Shown: in pieces, positions 1 through 4,928 of the stretch | How the letters are laid out: every line of letters starts with the position of its first letter | Position numbering within the stretch: the stretch's first letter is position 1 | Assembly (NCBI GenBank): GCA_025869455.1 | Contig: JAOZVT010000775.1 | Location: forward strand, 1 to 5,466 | DNA length: 5,466 bases | Source: Prosthecobacter sp. | GTDB taxonomy: Bacteria; Verrucomicrobiota; Verrucomicrobiia; Verrucomicrobiales; Verrucomicrobiaceae | Direction of reading: 5' to 3' | Program-made: the position numbers and the translations under genes | Notes under the pieces: generated by a model | What the model saw: only the letters and a program-made list of their open reading frames with translations | Told to the model about the DNA's origin: nothing | The model's database searches: none

Positions 1-228
1 CTGCTTCAGCCAAGCGGAGACGGCTTGCCCTAAAAGTGGCGAAAGCGTGGCCGATGTGGAAAAGTCACCCCGCGCGCCTACCGTTTTGATTTGACGCGCA
101 TAATACCCACGCTCGGGATCATAAAGAGCACGGGCCATGAATGCGGAAAAAGGGATGGCATCAGACACTTGCAGAAAAATAAAGTACGCTTGCTCCCATG
201 TCATCCTCTTTGGCGCAAGCCTGAGCAT
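1..228 (-). CDS. MidA/NDUFAF7-family SAM-dependent methyltransferase, N-terminal fragment
   Basis: This is the first 76 codons of a gene that continues past the left edge. The minus-strand translation reads, in order, IPFSAFMARALYDPERGYYA (residues 25-44), then GARGDFSTS (51-59) and LSPLLGQAV (62-70). This is the N-terminal signature of the MidA family (COG1565, formerly DUF185), whose mitochondrial member NDUFAF7 methylates an arginine in a complex I subunit. Bacterial members are soluble class I methyltransferases with mostly unknown targets. The SAM-binding glycine loop should follow and is outside the window, so activity cannot be judged. Two ATG starts are possible. The one at 228 is preceded by no Shine-Dalgarno sequence. 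The one at 204 (MTWEQAYF) has AAAGAGG directly abutting it, which is too close for a normal site, but it matches the usual N-terminal length of the family at least as well. The gene is divergent from the TM2 gene. The family call is firm; the start is not. Confidence 0.85.
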   Translation of the reverse strand, partial: MLRLAPKRMTWEQAYFIFLQVSDAIPFSAFMARALYDPERGYYARQIKTVGARGDFSTSATLSPLLGQAVSAWLKQ

Positions 229-241
229 GGATAGAATGAGG

Positions 242-270
242 ATTAATAACGTGGGATCGTATCGTTCCAA
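242..270 (-). promoter_or_regulatory. Candidate sigma-70 promoter for the MidA-family gene
   Basis: Read on the minus strand, TTGGAA (270-265) and ATTAAT (247-242) are separated by 17 bases, and each matches four of six consensus positions. Transcription would begin near 234-236. That would make the ATG at 228 almost leaderless and leave about 30 nt of leader before the ATG at 204. It is the best box pair I could find in the 98-bp divergent region, but matches of this quality arise by chance. I found no equally good pair facing the TM2 gene. Confidence 0.25.
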
Positions 271-326
271 ATAAACTCTGAGATTGCAGTGGTGTGGGGC
301 TTTCCTGGTCCCATGCTAGGCGTGCT

Positions 327-734
327 ATGAATAACGCTCCTATCTCGACTCACAATAAGGCCCTGGGTTATGTACTTTGGATCTTCGGTTTCACGGGATC
401 CCATCGTTTTTATTTCGGCAAACCCGCTACGGGCGTGCTGTATTTTTGCACAGGCGGACTCTTCCTCATTGGTTGGATTGTGGACTTGTTTCTCATTCCT
501 TCCATGGATCGCCAAGCTGATGCGCGTTTTGCTCAGGGGCCTTATGAATACTCGGTCGCTTGGCTTTTACTGACCTTTCTGGGTATCTTTGGGGCGCATC
601 GCTTCTATCAAGGCAAGTGGATCAGCGCTCTGCTTTATCTGGTGACGGGTGGCGGCTTTTTGATTGGGATTGTCTATGACTTTTGCACCCTCAATAGCCA
701 GTTGGACGAGCTGAATAAGCAGTCGAACAGCTGA
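327..734 (+). CDS. Small membrane protein with two tandem TM2 domains
   Basis: The 135-residue protein is built of two TM2 (PF05154) repeats, at about residues 11-57 and 75-122. Each carries the family pattern of a hydrophobic helix, a G-x-HRFY-x-GK turn, and a second helix with TGG, FLIG and a closing Asp. The paired segments are GSHRFYFGK (24-32) with GAHRFYQGK (89-97), TGGLFLIG (42-49) with TGGGFLIG (107-114), and D53 with D118. Four membrane-spanning helices are therefore expected, with short hydrophilic ends. The function of bacterial TM2 proteins is not established. The ATG at 327 was chosen because AGG lies six bases upstream (318-320) and the product begins shortly before the first repeat. 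An in-frame GTG at 294 would add 11 residues (MGLSWSHARRA) with no family support. The gene stands alone, divergent from the MidA-family gene and followed by hairpins. Confidence 0.88.
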   Translation: MNNAPISTHNKALGYVLWIFGFTGSHRFYFGKPATGVLYFCTGGLFLIGWIVDLFLIPSMDRQADARFAQGPYEYSVAWLLLTFLGIFGAHRFYQGKWISALLYLVTGGGFLIGIVYDFCTLNSQLDELNKQSNS

Positions 735-740
735 TCTGGT

Positions 741-759
741 AGGTGAGTCAGCCTCACCT
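741..759. repeat. Perfect 7-bp inverted repeat just after the TM2 gene
   Basis: AGGTGAG and CTCACCT flank a five-base loop (TCAGC), beginning seven bases after the stop codon of the TM2 gene. The following sequence is T-rich but interrupted (TTCATTCACCATTTTCATA), so this is at best a weak intrinsic terminator. It could also protect the mRNA end. A better terminator candidate lies 32 bases downstream. Confidence 0.5.
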
Positions 760-790
760 CTTCATTCACCATTTTCATATTTTAGAGGGG

Positions 791-825
791 GCGGTCATCT
801 CAAATGAGAGAAGGCCGCTTCTTTT
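791..825 (+). terminator. Probable rho-independent terminator of the TM2 gene
   Basis: GCGGTC (791-796) pairs with GGCCGC (813-818), including one G-U pair. Inside it, TCTC (798-801) pairs with GAGA (806-809) around a four-base loop, leaving a one-base and a three-base internal bulge. The run TTCTTTT (819-825) follows directly, as expected for an intrinsic terminator. It ends only 17 bases before the ATG of the hydrolase gene. If it stops TM2 transcripts, the hydrolase promoter must lie within or before it, so the hairpin could instead belong to the hydrolase leader. I could not identify a convincing promoter to decide between these. Confidence 0.5.
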
Positions 826-842
826 GACGTGAACAGTGGATC

Positions 843-1892
843 ATGAAATTGTTTTTCTGCCTCTTCCTTGCTTCCGTCACTCTCGTCTCGGCCCAGGAGA
901 AGACCTTGAACTTTTATTGGATTGATTCTGAGGGCGGCGGTTCAACCTTGATCGTGACTCCTGAAGGCGAGTCCATTCTTGTGGACACGGGAAATCCTGG
1001 TGGGCGCGATCCTGAACGGATTCGGCACACGGCCATGGATGTGGCGGGCTTGCAGCGTATTGATCATGTCATCATCACGCACTTTCATGCGGATCACTTC
1101 GGCGGCTTGGCAGAACTAGCGGAGCTGATGCCAATCGGGAGCTTGTATGACAAAGGAGTACCCGAGGGAAGTCCTGATGGAAAACCGCAAGACATGAGAT
1201 GGACCCTAATGAAGCGCCCCTACCTTCAGGCAAAGGTGGCAAAGCGTGTCACTCTAGAGCCAGGCGTGGAGGTGCCGCTAAAACAAGGTCCAGACAGCCC
1301 CAAGCTGACCCTGCACTGCCTGGGGGCTAACCAAAAGTTCGTTTCACCCCCTGCCGATGCTCCCCAGAATCCCCTGACGGGCTCCGTCCCGCCCAAGGCC
1401 GTGGATCCGAGCGATAATGCCAATAGCGTGGTGCTGCTGCTTCAGTTTGGTGATTTCCGCTTCTTTGATGGCGGGGATCTGACCTGGAATGTGGAGGAGA
1501 AACTCGTCACGCCGATCAATCGGGTGGGAATGGTGGATATCTATCAGGTGAATCATCACGGCCTGGATAGCAGCAATAATCCAGTGCTTATCCAGAGCCT
1601 TCAGCCCACGATCTCAGTGATGAACAACGGCCCCAAGAAGGGCACGAGTCAATCTGCAATGGATGCTTTGAAATCTGTTCCCACGATTCAAGCGATGTAT
1701 CAAATGCATGAGAACATCCGTGAGGATCAGGTAAACACCTCTGATAAGGCAATGATTGCCAACCTTGGAGAACTGGGAGACGACTGCGCGGCTCATTCGA
1801 TTCACTGCACAGTCAGTGCAGATGCGAAAAGCTATGTGGTGGAACTGCCCTCACAGAAGCATTCACGCACTTTTCAGACGCGAGCCAAGTAG
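843..1892 (+). CDS. Exported metallo-beta-lactamase-fold hydrolase, ComEC-like type
   Basis: The 349-residue protein starts with a Sec signal peptide: K2, a hydrophobic core to about residue 15, and likely cleavage after VSA at residue 17. The mature part is a metallo-beta-lactamase fold. It shows the beta-strand Asp in ILVDTG (D48), the metal-binding THFHADHFGG (H80, H82, D84, H85), a GGD motif (D212) and NHHG (H238-H239). The order THxHxDHxGG, GGD, HHG resembles the MBL domain at the C-terminus of ComEC/Rec2 DNA-uptake proteins. Here the domain stands alone with no membrane channel, so a role in competence does not follow. The metal ligands look intact, so it is probably an active periplasmic or secreted hydrolase of unknown substrate, with a phosphodiester or other ester possible. 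The start is fixed by the signal peptide; the upstream AGTGGA is a poor ribosome site. A 131-bp gap separates it from the aldolase gene, and the two products have no obvious link. Confidence 0.88.
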   Translation: MKLFFCLFLASVTLVSAQEKTLNFYWIDSEGGGSTLIVTPEGESILVDTGNPGGRDPERIRHTAMDVAGLQRIDHVIITHFHADHFGGLAELAELMPIGSLYDKGVPEGSPDGKPQDMRWTLMKRPYLQAKVAKRVTLEPGVEVPLKQGPDSPKLTLHCLGANQKFVSPPADAPQNPLTGSVPPKAVDPSDNANSVVLLLQFGDFRFFDGGDLTWNVEEKLVTPINRVGMVDIYQVNHHGLDSSNNPVLIQSLQPTISVMNNGPKKGTSQSAMDALKSVPTIQAMYQMHENIREDQVNTSDKAMIANLGELGDDCAAHSIHCTVSADAKSYVVELPSQKHSRTFQTRAK

Positions 1893-2023
1893 CTTTCCCT
1901 GGGATTCTGAAATCTTGATTTTGAGGGGTTTAATCAGGGTTTCTTGGGTGCTAAGTGGGCAGGCTTGCCATTGTTTCCCCACTTTACACCCCGCCCATCC
2001 ACCGCCATTCGTAAGTCTCGTTT

Positions 2024-2818
2024 ATGAACCGCCAAGAAAATCTAGAAATCTTCTTCCGCGACGGCAAAACCGTCATTCTGCCCATCGATCATGGTGTGGC
2101 TATTCCTGTCCCTGGAATGCCGAATCCCTTTGAATTGATCGATTCCGTCAGTCCCTACGTCGATGGGTATGTGATGAATCTGGGCGTGGCCATGCGTGCT
2201 GCGGATTCCATGGCTGGCAAAGGGATCTGTCTGCGTACGGATGCCTACAATGTGCGCATCACAGGAGATGGCGCAGGCAGCATCAATGTCTATGGCGTGG
2301 AAGAGGCCGAAGCCGTCGGCGCAAATGCCGTGATGAACATGCTTTATACGAATTCTGTGAATGAGCGCATCAACTTCCAGGAATGTGCGGACATCATCCG
2401 CAGCAGCATGGATCTGGATATTCCGGTCATCCTGGAAGCTCTTCCTTACGGGCTTGGACAGACCGATAAGTACACGCTTGAGAATGTGGCTTTTGCCGCA
2501 CGCTTGGGCGCTGAGCTTGGGGCGGATGTGGTCAAGGTGCCGTATCCGATTGATGCCAAACCTGGAGACTTCCGCAAAGTGGTGGATCAGGTGTGGGTGC
2601 CGGTGATCATCTTGGGCGGTGCCTCCATGGGCGATGACGCTGCTTTGCTGAAGATGACAGAAGATGCCATGGAATCAGGGGCAGCAGGCATCGCCATCGG
2701 GCGCAATGTCTGGCAGCACCAGAGTCCTGCGGCCATCGCCCGTAGCCTTGCGGCCATCGTTCATGAAGATGTCTCTGCCCTGGAGGCTCTGGCTCTTCTG
2801 AAAGAACCCCTCCGCTAA
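2024..2818 (+). CDS. Class I aldolase, DhnA/FbaB (DeoC/LacD superfamily)
   Basis: The 264-residue cytoplasmic TIM-barrel protein has the length and landmarks of the DhnA/FbaB class I aldolases (COG1830, PF01791). These are DHG in the first strand (D22-H23-G24), VVKVPYP with the probable Schiff-base lysine K171, a phosphate-binding glycine pair in ILGGAS (G198-G199), and GAAGIAIGRNVWQ with the second phosphate-binding element (G226-R227). Family members cleave or form fructose 1,6-bisphosphate, process the phosphorylated AI-2 signal (LsrF), or make an aromatic amino-acid precursor in archaea. Sequence alone does not separate these, so the substrate is open. At the position where archaeal members usually carry a YPRG-like loop, this protein has LPYG (140-143). 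The N-terminus is short (MNRQENLEIFF) and no Shine-Dalgarno sequence precedes the ATG. The next gene starts 22 bp after its stop, so co-transcription is likely. Confidence 0.85.
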   Translation: MNRQENLEIFFRDGKTVILPIDHGVAIPVPGMPNPFELIDSVSPYVDGYVMNLGVAMRAADSMAGKGICLRTDAYNVRITGDGAGSINVYGVEEAEAVGANAVMNMLYTNSVNERINFQECADIIRSSMDLDIPVILEALPYGLGQTDKYTLENVAFAARLGAELGADVVKVPYPIDAKPGDFRKVVDQVWVPVIILGGASMGDDAALLKMTEDAMESGAAGIAIGRNVWQHQSPAAIARSLAAIVHEDVSALEALALLKEPLR

Positions 2819-2840
2819 CGCTGTTACGTTTAGCCCCACC

Positions 2841-3488
2841 ATGAAAAAGCCTGCTCTCCTTGCCTCTTCATTGTTGCTGCTTGCTCAAGCTTACAGCGCC
2901 GATTTGAAAACCTTCATCATTAACAGTGATGAGTGGCCGGAAGGTGATCCCCCGAAGGAAGTCTTTGTGGTGGATGGCAAGATTCAAGTGGCGGCCAAAG
3001 ATGGCAACAAGGCGATCATGGTTTCGCCTGCTGATCTGGTGGATGCCAGTGCCCAATTTGCCGTCTCTGCTGCTGGCGAGTCCATGATCAAAGCCAAGGT
3101 CTTTGCCAGCAAGCAGGGACGCAGCAATCCACGCTTCGGAATCGCAGTTCACGGCATGAGTGGCTATCGCCTTTTGGTCAATGCACCGAAGAAGCAATTG
3201 GAGCTGGTAAAGAGTGATGAAACTCTGGCTAGCATGCCGATTAACTGGACCAGTGATGCCTGGCTGTGGATGAAGCTGGAAGCACGCAAGTCGGGTGATG
3301 ATTGGACCATCACTGGCAAGGTCTGGGCTGCAGATGCCGCAGAGCCTGCTGAACCCATGATCACGCATGCTGAAAAGGGGCTCAAAGGACAAGGCAAAGC
3401 TAGCATTTGGGCCACGCCGTATTCGCATACTCCGATCTACTTTGATGATATCGAAGTGGCTGTGGAAGTGGCCGATGAAGCGAAGTGA
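2841..3488 (+). CDS. Exported protein, probably with a concanavalin-like jelly-roll fold
   Basis: I do not recognise this 215-residue protein as a named family. A Sec signal peptide is clear: K2-K3, a Leu/Ala/Ser core, and cleavage after AQA (residue 17) or AYS (19). The mature part alternates short beta-like segments. It ends in a pattern seen in many concanavalin/LamG-like domains: W-x-W-MKLEA (141-148), WTITGKVW (155-162), an EPAEP stretch (168-172), GKASIWATP (185-193) and IYFDDIEV (199-206). Comparable domains in planctomycete and verrucomicrobial exported proteins accompany carbohydrate binding or degradation, so sugar binding is a reasonable but unproven guess. No enzyme motif is visible. 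It lies 22 bp after the aldolase gene and is probably co-transcribed with it, though one is exported and the other cytoplasmic. No Shine-Dalgarno sequence precedes the ATG. A long antisense reading frame over this gene lacks protein-like features. Confidence 0.75.
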   Translation: MKKPALLASSLLLLAQAYSADLKTFIINSDEWPEGDPPKEVFVVDGKIQVAAKDGNKAIMVSPADLVDASAQFAVSAAGESMIKAKVFASKQGRSNPRFGIAVHGMSGYRLLVNAPKKQLELVKSDETLASMPINWTSDAWLWMKLEARKSGDDWTITGKVWAADAAEPAEPMITHAEKGLKGQGKASIWATPYSHTPIYFDDIEVAVEVADEAK

Positions 3489-3519
3489 AAATAAACTTCA
3501 AATAATGTTCATTTTTCAG

Positions 3520-3550
3520 TTGCAGAGTCGCCATGATCATCTAGTATATC
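3520..3550 (+). promoter_or_regulatory. Candidate promoter of tRNA-Asp
   Basis: TTGCAG (3520-3525) is a four-of-six match to the -35 box. The -10 element could be TAGTAT (3542-3547, 16-base spacing) or TATATC (3545-3550, 19-base spacing). Initiation near 3555 would give a short leader before the tRNA 5' end at 3570. The location between the exported-protein gene and the tRNA fits an independent promoter, though no strong terminator separates the two. Confidence 0.4.
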
Positions 3551-3569
3551 CGTCCACTCACGAGGCTCT

Positions 3570-3646
3570 GGAGCGGTAGCTCAATTGGTTAGAGCGCCAG
3601 CCTGTCACGTTGGAGGTTGCGGGTTCAAGTCCCGTCCGTTCCGCCA
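3570..3646 (+). tRNA. tRNA-Asp (anticodon GTC)
   Basis: A full 77-base cloverleaf can be folded by hand. The acceptor stem pairs GGAGCGG with CCGTTCC (one G-U), the D-stem GCTC with GAGC, and the anticodon stem CCAGC (3597-3601) with GTTGG. The anticodon loop CTGTCAC has GTC at 3604-3606, and the T-arm is GCGGG-TTCAAGT-CCCGT. The discriminator is G (3643) and CCA (3644-3646) is encoded. G34-U35-C36, C38 and G73 agree with aspartate identity. It reads GAC and GAU codons. It is a single tRNA with its own terminator, not part of a visible cluster, and there is no sign of an integrated element or a repeated 3' end in the window. Confidence 0.97.
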
Positions 3647-3656
3647 GTGAGATGTT

Positions 3657-3698
3657 AAAGAAACCCACTCAGAAATGAGTGGGTTTCTTTGTTTTTAG
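3657..3698 (+). terminator. Strong rho-independent terminator of tRNA-Asp
   Basis: AAAGAAACCCACTCA (3657-3671) and TGAGTGGGTTTCTTT (3676-3690) form a perfect 15-bp stem closed by a GAAA tetraloop, followed by GTTTTTAG. It begins 11 bases after the CCA end of the tRNA. In the opposite direction the stem ends in TTTCTTT followed by AACATC, so it may also stop transcripts arriving from the minus-strand genes, less efficiently. Confidence 0.93.
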
Positions 3699-3710
3699 AC
3701 TACACCCTTC

Positions 3711-3734
3711 AGACCAAGGAAGTATCCTTGGTCT
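3711..3734 (-). terminator. Hairpin between convergent genes, possible terminator of the minus-strand unit
   Basis: AGACCAAGGA (3711-3720) and TCCTTGGTCT (3725-3734) are a perfect 10-bp inverted repeat around a four-base loop, 19 bases beyond the stop codon of the minus-strand gene. No T-run follows on either strand, so it is not a textbook intrinsic terminator. It may stabilise the mRNA 3' end or work together with the tRNA terminator hairpin 20 bases further on. Confidence 0.5.
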
Positions 3735-3753
3735 TAGTTAGTGAATAGCTTGG

Positions 3754-4845
3754 TTACTCTTCGATGGGAACGGCCTTCGGTGCGGCTTTGTAGGCTGTCC
3801 CGACGATCAACGAAGAAACGCCCGGACGCCATTGGTAGCCCATTCCAAAAGGCAACTCACCCGCTCCCCCCGAGCGAAAGGCGAGGTCGAGGTCCGTTTG
3901 AAAGTGTTGTTTAAACAACTCAATGGGACCTGGGTAATGACCATACAAGGTGACCATCCATTGGTCTTGACTGAAGTATTTCAGTGGGATGCCACTATCA
4001 TCTTCCATGATGTTCCTGGAGTTACTCAGTAAGAAATCACGGACACTGCTGAATTCATCCATGTGCATGAGATAGGAGGCAGCTTTCACGAAGCTGTTAC
4101 CTTGTCCCTGCTTCTTGCAAAACTCCATGAAAGCAGGGTTGCTTTTGATACCCCAGTTGGACAGGTCGGTGGTGAAATAATAGAGTGTTTGTGTCTTGCC
4201 TGTGGTGCCGATGAAAGTGATTTTTACTCCCGGGGTTTTAGACTTCTCGGTGGTGAGTTCTCCGGCATCATTCAGCTTGACCAATTCAGCCTGAGTGATG
4301 CGACATCCCGCACGTGCGAGGAAGACATAAAGCACAGGAATAGTTCCGCTGAGTTGGGTCTGACTCAGATCGTTTTTCATGTCTGCGGTGATGAAGAAAC
4401 TGAAGCTTAAAATAGCATTCATGGCCGTGCGTAAATTGCCCATGGCGCTGGCCCTGGCTTCACTGCTTAAACTGGCCACATCTGGCAGGGAACCTACGGG
4501 TTCACGTCCGCATAAAATGTAAGAGTTCGCGTTGGGAAAAAATGAGTTCGCGTAGAGGAAATCGGGACCGCTGAACATGTAGAAGAGCGGATTATCATCC
4601 TCATAGATGTAATTCAACGTCGCAGGCATCCAGTTCCGGATCTGTGAAAGCTGACGTTCGTCGAGATCTAACCACGCGCGATGAAAGGCAGAGGCGTGAG
4701 TCTGCCAGGACTCTTCACGTGCTAGAGGCTCCAACTCGGTGGCATCCACGGACAATCCTGCCAGAAAGCGTGCTTGGTGGTCAGGAGGCGCTACGGCGTG
4801 GAGTTGCTGGCAGAGACAAAGCAGGCTGAGGAGAATTTTTTTCAT
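3754..4845 (-). CDS. Exported conserved-looking protein of unknown function (363 aa)
   Basis: I cannot assign a function or named family. The protein begins with a Sec signal peptide (K2-K3, core ILLSLLCLC, likely cleavage after LHA at residue 17 or AVA at 19). C10 and C12 are not in a lipobox, so it is probably soluble in the periplasm or secreted. The mature part contains blocks that look strongly constrained: FYMFSGPDFLYANSFFP (88-104) with YILCGREPVG (109-118), SFFITADMKNDL (149-160), TLYYFTTDLSNWG (220-232), VKAASYLMH (253-261) and MEDDSGIPLKYF (280-291). I have an impression of having seen similar blocks in uncharacterised exported proteins of PVC and Bacteroidota bacteria, but cannot confirm it. 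No transmembrane segment follows the signal peptide. C112, C181 and C243 could form a disulfide. The start is fixed by the signal peptide; no Shine-Dalgarno sequence precedes it. It lies 83 bp downstream of the superoxide dismutase gene on the same strand. Confidence 0.85.
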   Translation of the reverse strand: MKKILLSLLCLCQQLHAVAPPDHQARFLAGLSVDATELEPLAREESWQTHASAFHRAWLDLDERQLSQIRNWMPATLNYIYEDDNPLFYMFSGPDFLYANSFFPNANSYILCGREPVGSLPDVASLSSEARASAMGNLRTAMNAILSFSFFITADMKNDLSQTQLSGTIPVLYVFLARAGCRITQAELVKLNDAGELTTEKSKTPGVKITFIGTTGKTQTLYYFTTDLSNWGIKSNPAFMEFCKKQGQGNSFVKAASYLMHMDEFSSVRDFLLSNSRNIMEDDSGIPLKYFSQDQWMVTLYGHYPGPIELFKQHFQTDLDLAFRSGGAGELPFGMGYQWRPGVSSLIVGTAYKAAPKAVPIEE

Positions 4846-4928
4846 GCAGCGGTGGGGACAAAGGATGCTTCTTCAATACAGCATCAGCCCAGCCAGCCTT
4901 GCGAGAAGAAAACAGTGTCATGAATGAA
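4846..4928. other. Spacer between the superoxide dismutase and the 363-aa protein
   Basis: This 83-bp stretch has no convincing promoter or terminator on the minus strand. The only symmetry I saw is GATGC/GCATC, a five-base arm pair around a 12-base gap, which is within chance. The absence of a terminator is compatible with read-through from the superoxide dismutase gene. Confidence 0.4.

Noticed and set aside
243..515. A 90-codon minus-strand frame across the divergent region and the start of the TM2 gene
   Set aside because: The MidA-family N-terminus is in a different frame directly downstream, the TM2 gene is well supported on the other strand, and the translation is hydrophilic and patternless.
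1896..1946. A possible terminator after the hydrolase gene (CCCTG and ATT pairing with AAT and CAGGG, then TTTCTT)
   Set aside because: The stem has a two-base bulge and a loop of more than 20 bases, so it is too weak to call.
1756..2133. A 125-codon plus-strand frame bridging the end of the hydrolase gene and the start of the aldolase gene
   Set aside because: It overlaps two well-supported genes in another frame and its translation (rich in Pro, Arg, Trp and Ser) looks non-coding.
2868..3428. A long open frame (186 codons) on the minus strand, antisense to the small exported protein
   Set aside because: The plus-strand product has a clear signal peptide and a coherent beta-pattern, whereas the antisense translation has no recognisable domain or membrane segment and no good start site. 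Such frames are common opposite real genes.
3486..3518. An AT-rich inverted repeat (TGAAAA with TTTTCA) after the small exported protein gene
   Set aside because: The arms are only six A/T-rich pairs around a large loop, which is expected by chance in an AT-rich spacer.
3533..3540. The 8-base palindrome ATGATCAT inside the candidate tRNA promoter spacer, considered as an operator
   Set aside because: Eight-base palindromes are frequent by chance and no second copy or flanking symmetry is present.
3570..3646. The tRNA-Asp gene as an attachment site of an integrated element
   Set aside because: There is no repeat of the tRNA 3' end elsewhere in the window and no integrase or other mobility gene nearby.
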